DNA of 64,000 bases from Monosiga brevicollis MX1 (Eukaryota; Opisthokonta; Choanoflagellata; Craspedida; Salpingoecidae): the NCBI RefSeq assembly GCF_000002865.3, contig NW_001865043.1, positions 292,760 through 356,759 on the forward strand, written 5' to 3'. This document shows, one piece after another, positions 14,001-28,150 of this stretch. The notes under the pieces were generated by a model that worked only from the letters and a program-made list of their open reading frames with translations, searched no databases and was not told the DNA's origin. Each line of letters starts with the position of its first letter. Within the stretch, counting starts at the first letter, position 1. The position numbers and the translations under genes are program-made.

Positions 14001-17000
14001 GCGTCACGCTGGTGTTCTTATGACAAGTCTCAAGCCCACAGGCTTGCGTGCTGCCGACGAGGCTCTGTTGGTCTTGGAACGGGCCAGCGACGGGGCCACG
14101 TTAGCCATGTACACCACAGGTGGATGTGCAGGTGGCCTCACCCGCTCCTACACGTTCCTCACCATGGCCTGCGAGGGCACGACACGGGTGCAAGAATATC
14201 TGCTGACCGATGTGGTGGCCAAGGCTCATACGCCCTCATCGGTGGCTCAACTTGCCCCCGCGCATACAGTCACAGTCGGCAAAGTTCTGGCTGGAGTTGC
14301 TTTTGATGCAGTCACCAAATCATCGAATGCGCGACTCTGGCTGCTGCTCGAATCTGGTGTCGCGGAGGCCTATACGGTCACTGTGACAGGGCACCTTACA
14401 CTTGATCGAGAGGAGTCTGTCGACTTGGGCAAGAACGTCCAATCTATCGCGTTCCTCTCACAGCTAGCTTTCCCGTACATTGTGATTGGGCGTTCAAGCA
14501 TCGAAGCTGGTGCCGTGGCCACCTTGCAGTTTGTAAGCTACCGGGATATTGGGGCTGGTGGTGTCGTCAGTTGCCTCCGAAACGAGCCCAGTGGATGTAT
14601 CTACCGTGCCTTCCCAGTGCCCTCAGGGTTGTCGGCAATCTTTTATGACTCAAGTGACGGACTTTTCGGAACCCTGCATCTAGCGTGGAACTCAGCCACG
14701 GAAGAGCATGCCGATTATGTGAATGCGTATGATTTGGACCCAATGGACCAACGTATGGTGATTGACCTCCCAGTTCTTCGCAATCAGCGGCCCGCTGTTG
14801 TAGAGAACACATGCAAGATCGGCATCTTCTCAGTCGGCGACATCTGTAACGGAGAACTGATCCCAGGCTTGCCACCGGCTACACGAGAGCGACGCGATGA
14901 TGAGTACGTCGAGGCATGGGATCCCAATCGCATTGCCTCTTACGATCATGAAAAGCCCATTTACAAGGGCGGTTTCAATCTCCCCAAGTTTGGGCCGTAC
15001 TGCACGGCTGGTTTTCTGGGGCCCCTGTGCGTGACAGTCACCGTTGGTTATTCGCAGCACGTAACGCTCTACTTGACCATGGTCACTCAGGAAAAGAAGC
15101 TTGAGATTGGTGTCAGTGCGGGGGCTGCCTTGCATGCATATGTGGATGTGGAAAACATCGTTTTCGGTTTGATCGCTTTCGGCATTCGCATCGATGCCAC
15201 CTTCTTCGACACTGCACTTGTGCCCTACGGGCAAGTGCGGTTAAACCGATGGCCTTTGCAGACAGAACTCGGCATCAAACTTATCATGCGGCCATTTGCG
15301 CTGCGTGTTTTGGCATATGTCGAGTTCATGCTCTGCTGCTGGTGCGATTTCGATTGTAAGTAACGGCAGCTTTGCCATGACATCAACGCCTGCCTGGCTA
15401 CTCAAACAATCAGGGGTTACAGCTTTCTCATCGCATCTCGCCATGTTGTTTGAATGTCCGACAGGGTGCTGCAGCTTGAACTGCGGTTGTGGTCGTTGCG
15501 GCAAGAGTTTTTGGTTGCTTTATCAGTACGCTCCAGATCCTGATGAATATTACCTTTTGGGTCCTTATCGCTTGGGCCCAAGTGACGCTACTCCGCCACG
15601 TACGTGCAGCTTGTGCTTCGCTGCGTCAATGTCGCCTGCTGTCGTCTTTTGAACAGCGCGATATCATGATCTTGTCTTCTATTTCTTTGTCCGATGCTGT
15701 TTTACATTGATTAGGTATCGAGAACATCGTGATCAAGCAGCTTTCTGGCAACGCCGTACGCGTGGAGGTGTATGGTGTCATTGAACAAGAATCCGAACAT
15801 ATTGGTACGTTGCTTGTCAACTTTTTCTCTGTGGGGACCCGGTGGCGTTTCGGAGCAAAAATTGCTCACCTCATCATTGTGTCGTAATTATGTATGTAAG
15901 ACACCATTGTACAAGTGGGGCACTCTGTAGGCAGCGGCCGAAAGTATCATTTGGGTACTGGAAGCTCGGTTGTGATTGAAAGCGAGGTTGCATGGGAGAC
16001 CAACCGCTCCCTTTTTGCTACCGTCCAAGCTTGCAACTCTGAAGGGCGCTGCAACATGCAGTTCTCAAACGCCATCATCTACGACGGTCGTCCCCCGGTT
16101 GCGATTGGTCTCACGGATGCAAGCATCGGGGGCAACAATCGCAAGTTTGCCAATGGCAACATCATCTACATCACATACTATGACATTCAAGATTATGAGC
16201 ACAATGCCATTGTCCAGCAGGAGTATCGTGTTCGCACAATGGGCGGAGCAGTACTAACTGACTGGACACCTCTGACCAGCTATACAGGCATCTACCTTGC
16301 TTCTCTTCAAGTTCCACACGCCAGTATTGTGGTGGCTGATGTTCGGCTTTGTGATGTGTTCCTCAACTGTGAGACGAGCAGCACGGACGGTTATTTTGTT
16401 GACAAGACCCCACCCCTCGCTGGTCGCATCGTGATTGGGGAGTATGGCGTGGCTGTGACGGCTTTGCGCTCTCCAGCGTATCTGGCCTTCCGAATTTTGG
16501 ACTGTGTGGATCTCGAGACGTTTATTGTCTACTACGAGGCGGCACTTTACGCTGTCGACACCGCCGAACCCGTGGTCAACTTCCGGTACATTGGCAACAA
16601 TACTGTTTCCAGCTTCAGCCAATTGAATCTTGAGCACAACCAGCGGTACTACGTGCGTGTCCGCGCCGTCAACGCAGCAAACCTTTCGGTTGAGTTTGAG
16701 TCTAGCTCGGTGTTGGTCGACCTGACCCCACCCGTCTGTAGTGCCCCTAGCACAACGGCGCGTGGCTCCCATGATGGGGCGGAGGTGACCTATTTCAGCC
16801 AACCGGATCTGGACTTGGTCACTTCCTTTGCTTGTGCGGACGAAGAAACAGGCCTAGCATCTTGCACCTACTTCATTGGAACCAATGGCATTAACAATGA
16901 TTATCTGCCAGAAACTCAAACCCTAGGTCACGGTCGCCAAAGCATGACGACATCGGCGTCTTGGCCCAGCTCAACGCTGAACCCGGCCTTCTGCTACTAC

Positions 17001-20000
17001 GCAGCGGTGCGCTGCAAGAATACGGCAGGTTCCACCTCAATGTTCGCGACGCCGTGCGTACGTTTGGATCCGACGCCACCCATGACCGAACCGTCGCTGC
17101 TGACGGTGGGCTCCAGCCAACTGCTGAGAGCAACTACAAACAACCAATCCTACTTCACCTGCAACCTGCATGGGGTGTTCGCCGATTTCCAATCAGGACT
17201 CGATTTTGCAAGCGTTGAGTTGCTGCACAGCGGCATGCCTGTAGCTACCGTTGTGTCCAGCACTTTTGACACGGTTGAATTTGTGCTCAACGACGCGCTG
17301 CACCGATCAGGCGATACCATTTCTTGCCGAGCCACAGCCTTTAATCGCGCGGGTGGCAACATGACTGTGACTGGCCCCGGTATCGTGACGGATTACACGG
17401 ACCCTGTGGCTGGGTCCGTTGCGCTCTATCGTGAGGGCTTTGCCAACGCATCGGGCCCCTACTACCCCTCTGGCTCTACGATCTGTGCCAAATGGCGGCA
17501 CTGTGGCAACTCCAGTGCGGCTGCGTGCCCCGTGGCCTCATTCTTTGACGAAACTGGCATCGAGGCCTTCCATTTGCGCCTCAAACTGCGCGATGTTGTA
17601 GTCTTGGACGTGGCTGTGCCCGTGTCTCCCTACTGCTATCAGTTGCCCTCTTCTCTGATCGGACCTCTCAGTTGGCAGGTGGCCGCTTACGACGAGGCCG
17701 GCAACTTTGCAACGAGCCAGGCATCCATCACCCTGGTCGCAGCTGGTCCTACCATATCAATCCAGGCTGCTCCACCGGCCGTGCTGTCCGTACTTTACAA
17801 TCGCTTGACTTTGGAGTACACGGTTGTCGATAATCTCGCCAGCATTCGCAGCTGTGCTGTCAAGCTGGGGGCCTACCCTGGCGACGGCCGTTACTTGGCC
17901 ATCCCTCTGACAGGCGATGCCTGTGGTGCAGGCCCACAGTCTGTTGACTCAGGCATCAGTGGTCTTGTTCATGGGATGACGCTCTACGCCACCGTGCAAG
18001 CCATCAACGAGGCAGGTTTCATCACGCAGAGCGTGTATCCCATTGAGGTCGATCTCGAGGAACCACGCATCTACAGCCTTCGGGCTGGATATAGTCAGAG
18101 CACGGGCGTACCCTGCATTGGCGCTACGCTGCCTGTGGCTGTGTCCTACATCGTCTCAAGCGACGTGCTGTCACTCGACATTGAAATTGTGCAAGATGGC
18201 GTTGCTGTCTCGCGAGCGCAGTACAGCGCCAGCATCACCAGTTCGGGCTCGCTTCTTGTGCCACACAATGCCAGTGGTCTTGTGGCGGTGCACGTCACCG
18301 CACGAGATGCAGGTGGCAACGAAGCTAGCGCCAGCGTCAGTGAGGTTCTACTCACCCCGGCCGTGCCACAATTTGATGGTGATCTGCGCATTGAGGGAAC
18401 TCAATTGGCGAGTACCACGTGGACGCGGTCGACTACCTATGTGGCCTTTGCCGTTCCGACCTTGACAGGCGCGGCATGCTCGCTGCATGCCAGCTATGCT
18501 ACAGTGACACGCAAGAGCGATGATCTTCAAGAAGAAGTGACGGTTGCCGTGCAAGGCGTGCAAGTGGGCACAAGTGTAGCAATTGTGGCCGATTTTATGG
18601 AAGGAGCGCAGCATACGCTAACCGTACGTGTTGTCGACGAGAGTGGGCGCTCCGCTTCGCTTGCCACGCAGTTTGTTCCACTAGCCACGCCACCCAGCTG
18701 CTCCTGGGCGAGCGCTGATATGATTTATGCAGCGCCCAATGAGGATGCAGTTGCAGGTTATCGCTGCACGAGAGCTGCATCGGTGCAGGTACTGGCTTGG
18801 GATCAGGATGGCGTTGCCGTTGATGCCGCCGAACTGCTGTTGGGCCGCGATTTCTTGAGCGTGGCCTACGCAGCGCAACGGCCGCTGGTGATGGCCGTGC
18901 TTCAAGCCACATCTGAAAGCGGGATTGTGCAAAATAGCACCCGCCTTGCCTTTTCCTTCTCAGGTCAAGAGTCTGTGCTTTTGACCATGGTGAGCGAAGA
19001 GGTGACCGGGGGGGCAGTCACGCTGCCACGCGGCGCTCACCGCCTTGAGCATCGCTTGTCTTCCAACCGCCCTGTGCAAACTTGTGCCGCCACCGCGCCG
19101 GACTGTGCATGCATGGAGCTGCGTCCAGCCGCTGACTGCACGGCGACGACAGTTTTTGTCTCGGATACGTGTGCTTGTCCGGCAGCTACGGTGCGAGTCG
19201 AGATGGCTACGGGGGCAGGCACAGCCACAGGACAGATTGCGGTTTCCGTAGACGGCATTTTCCCAACTTGCCTCTTGCGTTCCACACGTCTTAGTGCGTC
19301 CGTCTTGCGGCTGGGCTGGGCGTGCAGTGACAATGCTGGCATGGCCTTGGCGCGTGCACAAGTCCGACAAGGACCTGCACTGCTGGGCGTGTCATCGACC
19401 AGTGGCGCAGGCTTACTTACAGTGGAAGTGCAACCAACTACGGATGTTGATCGTCAGGTCGAGCTGCAGGTTGTGGCTTTAGATACGGCTGGCAACTCGC
19501 GATCTGAAGCACTCCAAGTGCCTGTTCCACCTGTAGTGACCGAGATGTCCGTGCAATTGCAGCGCCTATCAACAACCCAAGCGCGCGCTACATTGACCGC
19601 GCGAGGCCAAGTAGCAAATACAACCGTGTGGCTTGATCTGGTTGACGTAGCCCAGGGAAGTGGCATTCAGCCATCTGGCACACCAATCGAGATTCCAGCC
19701 AACGGTTCGGTGGTGCTTTCCACTGCGTTTGCGGCAGAGGGCTCTCGCGTCGTGGCTGTTGTGCATGGCCAAGACTCATTCGGAGCTTCTTTGCGTGCAA
19801 CCAGCAACTCGTTAGTTGTCGATACGGGTGCAATCGGCACGTCGGCTGCGCAGCTATTTGCGCAAGCTTTACGCCGAAGTGCAACTCAGTGTGCGTTGCA
19901 AGTCGCCGTTTTGGGACTGCAAGTGCCGATTTCTGGAATGGATGCAATCCAAGTGCTCGTTACTCGAGCAGACGATGCCACCCAGATTCCGCTGTTACAG

Positions 20001-23000
20001 ACCTCTGTTGCTTACAACAGTTTGCCACTGTTCATCTCGGAATTTGCCTGCGGTGATGCCACGCGTCTCTCCGTCGTGGCTTCATTGACTTCGCGGTACG
20101 GTCAGACGGCAACACTCTCTGCGGTCACCTCGCTGCCGGCTGCTAACAGTCTGCAGCCTGGCGCGATTATCATCGGGTCTGACGCGGCTGCAGGCATCAT
20201 CAACGACAGTGCTGCTTTGCATGTCGTCACCGGCCAAGTGCCAGTATCCTTTGCTGCGTGTCAGTTTGTTAACGGAACTGCCGTGACTGACATCTATTAT
20301 CAAGTTGCTCTCGGCAGCAGCTGTTCTTCAGATGACTTGGCAGCCAGCCTTTTTGTTGAGCAGCCTGGTACCTACCTCTTGCGACCAGCAGGTACCGCCC
20401 TGTCGGAAGCGGGCCCCAACATCAATGCATTTGCATCAGTGACATGCTTTAGCCCCACTGCCAGTGCGAGGTCGTGTTCGGCACACGCCACCTATGTTGT
20501 GCATCCACAACGACCCAATGTCACGATTAGTGTTTCAGGCTCGGCAATCATATCTGGTGCCCAGCCTCAACTCACCGTCTGCTTTGAACAGAGTGGCGGT
20601 GAACGCGGCACTCTGCAAATGATGGCCTGCACGAATCATACGACCTGCTTTGCAACTGATGCTGAAACGGCTGCTGCTGTAGCCGGCGCTCTGGGGGAGA
20701 CGCTGCCAACCGAGGACTGTGTGTCTGTGCGCGTGCACACGGCCACCATGAGCTCAGCCTCCTTTCTACGCATTGTTCTTGAGGTTGAGGACAACTTGGG
20801 CTACAAAAGCTCGGATGAGCTTGATGTAGCCATTGACCTTGTCGCTCCACAGGCCACGGTCGTCGTGCCCGACCATATTGACGCCGGCGACACGACCCTT
20901 GATGTTCAGCTGGAAGACCTGCGTGACGATGCTGCGGGTGTATGTAGCATTCAGGCGGCGGTCTCAACTGGGAGCGAAGACAGCGACACAGCTCTCAATT
21001 GGGTGTCACAGACGGTGACATCGGCCCTGCAATTGACGATGCCAACCAATGCGGCCGTTGTTTTCGCCGTAGTCCAGCTTGTGGACTGCGCCGGCAATGT
21101 GGCTGTGTTGACTTCCAAGGCCGTTCCTGTGGGTACTGATTGGCAACCAATGCTCGGCCCTAACGTCACCTCAGTGGCCATTGCAGCTGCCGTCGAGGTC
21201 CAATCATCGGTGCAAGTTTCCCCAGCCGCCGACTACTGCGAACTGGTGATTGCTGATATCAATGGCGACAACTCGACAGGGGCCGTATATGGCCGCTTCT
21301 ATCCGCAAGAAAGCGGACCTTTTACAGCTCAAGTCGTCCCAACGCGTGTTGTCACTTCTTTGCGCCTGGTGTTATCTTGCCATCTGGATGGCGTCGTACG
21401 TCAGGCCACCACTTCAGTAGTTGTGTCTCGTGATCTCTGGCAGGTGATGCCCACCATTCGCCCGCAATGCGAGGGTGCTGTGCTTAATGACAGTGTATGG
21501 CCGTGTCGCAATTTTGTGTTGGGAGGCCGCGTTGAAACGCATGTGACGTCCGTGTTTTTACTCCAGAACGCCGTGCGCACGGTGCGAGTGCCTGTCAATT
21601 CTAGCGGACATTTTAACTTGCGCGATGAAGCCCTTCCTGAGGATGTGCCGGGCATGAGCACAACATTTGGCATAGAAGCATGCTCGCCTCTTCATTGTGA
21701 GGCCCATGCTCTGGCTGAGGTTGTGCTGCTCTCCCGCAAGCCACTGATGGAGTCCATTCGCGTGTTGGCCGCTCCAGACATGGCTGCTGTCTTGCCGTTT
21801 GACGTGTCCGTGACCTATGCCGCGACAGTTTTGGCGCCCGAATCTCCTGTTGTCGCCATTGAGCTCTGTGTGGGTACAGTCCCCCTGTCAGCCGACAATG
21901 CCGAGGACGGTGATTGTGAGTTGTTGCTGGATGCCGCACCATTAACGGGTACCTTCAACATCTCGTTGGCGGGCGGGCAAACTGTCATATTTCTACGCTG
22001 CATTGCCATAGACGCGCTCGCACGCCGCAGCGAGAGTCTCGTGCACGCCCTTGAATTGGCAGCACCAATCTCTCCACCCGAGGTATCTTTTCAAACTCTG
22101 GAAGCGTGCACAAACAATCGGGTCGGCGCACCTTCCAACGAGCAGCACGTGTCCGAGTGGGCCTGCGTGTACGCAACGGCGGCGGAAACCAGTGCTGTCG
22201 TGCGCCTTGAACTAAGGAGCGAGCCAAGTGGCCTCACATTGTCTCGCTTGGTTGAACCGGGCTTGCATCTTTTGCCCTTGGCAGGAGTACCTGTCACCAC
22301 GATGACCGGGTTTTCTGTCACTTTAACCGCACAGACTGTGTTGAGTGGCCGTGCATCAATGTCGGCAACAGCTGAGCTCAATGTCAGCCTTGAAGTGACG
22401 CCCCTGAGCGACCTGGATGTGCAACTCGTCAACGAGCAACTTGTCCTCACTTGGACAGGCGGACCTGTAGCGCCAGTCATGCGAGTCGTGTCTCGCGCGT
22501 TGGCCCTTGATGCTCGTTTGCTCAATCCCCAAAGCCCGGTCGAGCTAGCTGTGGACTTTGCCAGCGCAGTGCGACGGGTGGACGTGACTCTGGCTGTGAG
22601 CAAAAGCTCACCGGAAGATGCTACTACGGTCAAGTACTCCACTACGGTAACACGCCAAGCCGCGGCCTCGGTGCCCTCTGCGCCTCGACTCTATCTTGTG
22701 GATCAGGGGCAGGGTCGCCAGGTGAACAATGCGGTGGATTTGGGCCAGGCTGTTTTGCAGGCCTTCCCCCGTTCGGCTTGCACCCTGGTACTTTGTGAGT
22801 TGTGCTGGGAAGTTTCAGGCACCGAGCGCGCCTGTCGGGCCTTTAATGGTCAGGCTGACGCGAGTGTATGGTATACTCCTTTCAACGAGACCCTACCAAT
22901 GACCTTTGAGCTGCAGGTGGCCGGGACCGTGACAGATGCTGTGATGGTCGCAGCCGATGTCAGCGATGTACATCGTCAAGCACTGGGTATAACTACGCGG

Positions 23001-26000
23001 GGCGATCTTGCTGCGTTGTCGTGGGACGTACCCACTGCAATCATGGAGGTATGCGAGGTGCAGCTCTGCGAGGACTGTTCTCGCCGTTTGATGGTCGATC
23101 CTGCGGCTGGTTTGTACAATTTGGAAGCCCTTACCAACCTTGCCAGTGTAACGTGCACCCGGGGACCCGACAAATTGGAGATGCAGCGTCCAGTGGTAAC
23201 AGCGCTGACATTGCCCAATATTTCCATCATCGCTTCGCCGCACCTACATATCGTTGGCGACCAGGTCTTCGTGGCCAACGCAAGTGTTGTGCTGCACGTT
23301 GTGTCCTCAGACTATGACGCAGCCATCACCTTTGCACCCTTGGTGGTGGGTGACAGGACCGGGGCCGACTTGGCACCCGTGGCAGTCGACGCACTTGCAG
23401 CCCCCTTTGATTATGCCATTGGTGCCGATGATCTTGGCCTCGGAATCAATGTTGGCATTACTGCACCTGATGGGCAGCGCCTTGAGCTCTTCAACGTTGT
23501 ACCCGCCTTTGCGGGACCCAGCATCGTCATGTCGCGTTGCATTCGACAGAATTCCCACGAGCTCTGGGTGCAGCTGACCACTGAAGATGTGGGCGTGGGC
23601 ACAGACCACGTATTGTTGTGTCCTGGTGGTGATAGCGCGAGTGGCGTGGAGGCTGAAGAGCCCTGCCCCTCACCCTTGCGTTTGGAAGCTGATGCAGCTG
23701 CAGCCGGCCTAGCCGTCAGTTGGACGGACGCAGGCAGCACGCTGCGGGTCTGGGCCGTGGATGCTCTCGGCAATCGGGGTCCCGGGCTAGTTGTTGAAGT
23801 CAGTTCATGGGGCGCTGAGGGACTTGCCACCCCTGCTCTTCATCCCTTATCTGATTGTGCCCCGCTCGGAGTCGCTTGCTACTCGTGGACGGCCTTTGAT
23901 CCGCTCGATCAATACGTGGTGTCTCTCGAGACATCAACCACCGACGCTGGCTCGCTGCCTTCACAGCAGCTTGTGGGCACTTTCCACAGCGTTCGCGAGG
24001 TGCGACTGCGCGAAGCGGACGTTGGTCGTCCTTCTGGCTTAGTCGTGACCTCGGTCAACACAAACCAAACGACACGAGTTGGGCTGCTCTGGCGTGCAAC
24101 TGCAAGTCTTAACCTCACTGTGGCGTTGGTTCCGTGCGAAGAGCCGGATAGCACGCGTGCTGGGTCAGCTGCGGACCTGCTGTTGATCAACTCGACGCAA
24201 TCTGTTCGAGTGGCGGTGTTTGGTCCGCCCACCACTGACTGGGAACAACTGGCTGCGTATGCTCAAGTTGAAATTTGGGACTTGACGGCTGGTGTGCAAC
24301 AAGGCAAGGCCATGAGCCCCATTGTAACGGGAGCTCAAGCATCTACACACCCGGCACACCAGTCTGGCAATGCCACCTGCGTTCCCCCCGATGCTGAAAT
24401 GGAGCTGGGTGCGATGCGCAGTGGCATGTACGTGCCCATTGAGGCAATGCTATTGCACGGGCACACATATGCTGCGCTATTGCGCATCTCTGAGCTTCCT
24501 GTGGCGTGGCCTTCGTTGTTGGTGGACGATGGACGGTTCTGCTTGGCAAGCGCTGCTTTGCATACCGTCATTGACGGCAGCCCAGTGTCCACGTGGTTGG
24601 CCACGCGTAACGTGCAACTCACGGCCGCGCTGAACCGCTGGCCGTGCACCGAGGCTTTCAGCAATACAGAGTGTATCGACGATGACAGCGACAGCAGTGT
24701 GGAAGACTCGTGTAACTTGGACAAGGTTCCAAACGTGGTTCATCCGCTGCCGCTCGCACTGCCAAGTAATGCCGTTTTGGCTGTGGCTCGCAACGACACT
24801 CAAGTCTTGGAAGTGCCCTTGAACTGGCCTGCCTGTGTTGTGGATTCAGCAGCGCCTCAAGTTTTGCAGACGTTGGGACTGCGTCGGTTCCTGCCCACGC
24901 TATCCAAATTTGATGCATACATGCGGTTGCTGAGCGGCCCGGAGTCCGCCGACGTGCTTGTGCTAGAGACCCGCGAAGCATTTGTTATTGTATCACCCCA
25001 AGGCGAACAAGCTGGACTTGTGCTTAAAGCACAGTATGGCAGCCTTTTTGCGTGGGATAGCAACATGCTGGTGCTGGCCGACCCAGCGCGTTCGACGGTC
25101 TCAATTTTCAGCGCCACCGCGTTGCTGGATGGCTCGCCTCAACCGAAGCGGGTGTTCAACCTTACGACAAGCGAGAGGGCTGTTGCTTTGGCAATGAGCA
25201 GTAATGGTCAACTCATAGTGAGCACCGACGCGACTTTGTCGTGCTATGATTTGATGGAGGGCCGTCAGCAGTGGGCGCGCGACTGGAGCAGTGGTGCCGC
25301 CTTCGTGGTGCCCACAACCGGTGCTGGCCGCGGCATGCTTCTTGTTGACGCAGCTGGCATGGTGCGTGTGGTCGCATCGGGTGCCGGGAGCTTGGCAGAC
25401 GGAGGACCTGCAACAGAACCCGAAACCATCGTGCCGACGGGTGGTGCAGAGGTCAGCAGTGCCTGCGCGTTGCCGACAGGAGATGGTTATGTGGTGGCCA
25501 TGGCGGCCGACAGTGTCAGAAATACTTCACTGCCCACGGCTCCTGGCCGCTTATTGCTCGTCGCCAATAATGGCAGCGTGATGATTCAGACGACCATGGC
25601 CTCAGACCTCGACGCTAGCTCACTGCAGTGCTTGGTGCATGGGTCATCATCTGCCTCCCCCGCCTCTTTTATTGCCCTCTCCTCGCTTCCGGGCGCTACC
25701 CCAGGCGGTGTGAGTGTAGTGGCGCTCTTTCAGGCAGACGTGCCCAATGCCATTTTGCACAATATCACGCGCATCTTGCCGGATGGGGATGACATTGATG
25801 CCTATGTCCTGGCTGACCGTGACGTCGCTAACAATGCGCTCACCTCTGTCCTTGGTGCGACGCTGCAAAACAATGCGTTTTATGCAATCGACGTGTCTGA
25901 CGTTGCGGCACCCGCCCTGCGTGCGCATCCATTCTGTCCACCCAACACAAGCTTGATCCTCGAGCCTGCGGCTTATGTGGCGTCTCTGCGCTGTGAACCT

Positions 26001-28118
26001 TGTCCACCTGGCCAATGGTCGCCTGGCGGCTTCCACGCTACTTGCACTGGGCTTCCGGCGTGTGCAGACGTCTCCGATCTGGCCGTGACTGTGGCCGTGC
26101 CGGCCGAGGTGGCATGGGATAGTAACAGCAGCAATGTTGTCTCGATTGTTGCATCAGGAAGCAATCCGCGTGTGAGCCCGGTCCACCTCGCTGTAGGCAC
26201 TTTTAAGTACGAGGTACAACCCCCCAGCGTTGCACAGCTTCTTGATGGCATTAGTTCCGCCGCCAACACGTGCAACAATGAGAGCAGCACCGGTTGCACG
26301 ATGGACGGCACAGTGACAGACGACGAAGTGGCACAGGCCGATCCATACTCGTTTGCTTGTACTTTTTTGGCCCAGCACCAGGCACCCTTGGCATCGATGC
26401 AGATTCGCCTTGACGCCAACAATACCGTTGGCGTGCTTGTGCCGTGGACTGAGGTGGCCACGTCTTCTTCCAACTTTTCCATCGTTCTGGAAGATCCTGT
26501 CCCACAGGGTAGCAATGTGACGTGGACCGTCAGGGTTACGTCCGTGACAGGCGCTACCAGCATGACCACCTCCAGCGGCGTCATTGTCGACACTGAGCCG
26601 CCCCGCATCTCCCTCAATGATGGCCCACCAGACCGTGACTACAACTTTACCACCATCACAGACGCTCTCCTCATTTCCTTGGCTTCTTATTCGGCCGCCA
26701 GTCCACTGTCGGAGCTGGTTGTGAGCGTGGGCACAACGCCTTGTGGTGCGGAGTTGATTCCCCCCACCAGTCTTGGCTCAGGCCGAGCTTTTGGATTTGA
26801 GAATTTGATTTTGGATTCAAACGCCGTCTATTTTGCCTGCGCACAGGCAACAAGCGCGGCTGGTCTTCGCAGCAACTGGACCCTTTCCAACGGCGTTCGT
26901 GTGAAGAGCAGTGCCTCAGGTCAGGATGTTAAGAACCGCACGCTCGAGTTATTGCTACGCCCCAGCAAGTTGAATGAGGGTGCAGCTGAAGCAGAGACAC
27001 TCTTTGACAAGAGCTCTGCTGGCGCAAATGCTTCAGCATCCGGGCCAACCGCCATCGAAGAGCCGGTGGCGGTTGGTTTGACTTTGCCTCAAAACTCTTT
27101 GGGTGACGACATCGAGATGACAACAGCGACCGAACAAAAGGACGGCGGGGAGGTGATTTCTCGGACGTATCTGACCTCTGGATATAGCTTCTCGCTCAAT
27201 TTTGCAAATACCAGCGGTGGCGAGATGGGCGAGCACTATTACTTTCCCAACGGAAGCTACCCCGTCATCACAACCTATCACAATCCGTCCAAGATCCTGG
27301 CCGAGATGCAAGGGCAGGTCGACGAAGATGGCTTGGAGGATTTGATTCCCAAGCTACTGGTCCGTACTGGGCCGAATCCTGAGGATGTCACCCCTGCTGC
27401 GGAAACATGCGCGCCCGCCGACCGTTTCGAAAGCTACAACTTCACCACGGGCATCTTGCGCACGCGCATCTGCCACGCATCGGATTTTATTGTTGTATTT
27501 ACACATGCTCGCATGGACGGCGAATTGTACCTCATGTACAACTTTTTGGCTGGACAGCTGCAGCTGCAACGCAAGCGCGGTGCAGTTGGCGTTTGCAGCG
27601 TGGCCATTGATGTCACATCGCGCGGCTCGGTGTCAACAAGACAAAGCTTTTCGCTCGCTGCGCGCGAGTGGAGCTCGACAGTTCAACTGACGAGTCCGAA
27701 GAGCATCCAACACATTCAAGTACTTGAAACCACTGGTTGCACGCTTGCAAGCTCTACAACCGTCTACGAGCGACCGGCAGCATCATCTTCACCCGCCATT
27801 GACCCGCAGGTGCCATCCTATGTGGCGACAGCTGTGCTAATGGTGCTTCTGGGCCTTTGCGTTCTGGACTGCGCCCTTGCAGCTGGGTTACTGAGGAACA
27901 AAATACGTTGCGGAACTGATGACCATCGCAAATTTATGCTTGGGCGTGCCGCTTTGTTCGTGCTTGTGGCGGCGGAGATTGTGGCGTTGCATGTCACTGG
28001 GTCTGCAAGCTGTCGTTGGTTGGGCTTGTGCATCAGTGCGCTGGCCATGCTTGTCGTGGTTTGTGCCTCTCTGGCCTCAATTACCACACGAGTGGCTGCT
28101 GTGCTATCCGGTCAGTAC

Positions 28119-28150
<32 letters not shown>

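Noticed and set aside
15356-15363. In-frame stop just after the first giant exon as the end of a complete 4.2-kb-residue protein
   Set aside because: The stop lies inside a perfect GTAAGT donor, and two short exons then carry the frame into the second giant exon with matching phases.
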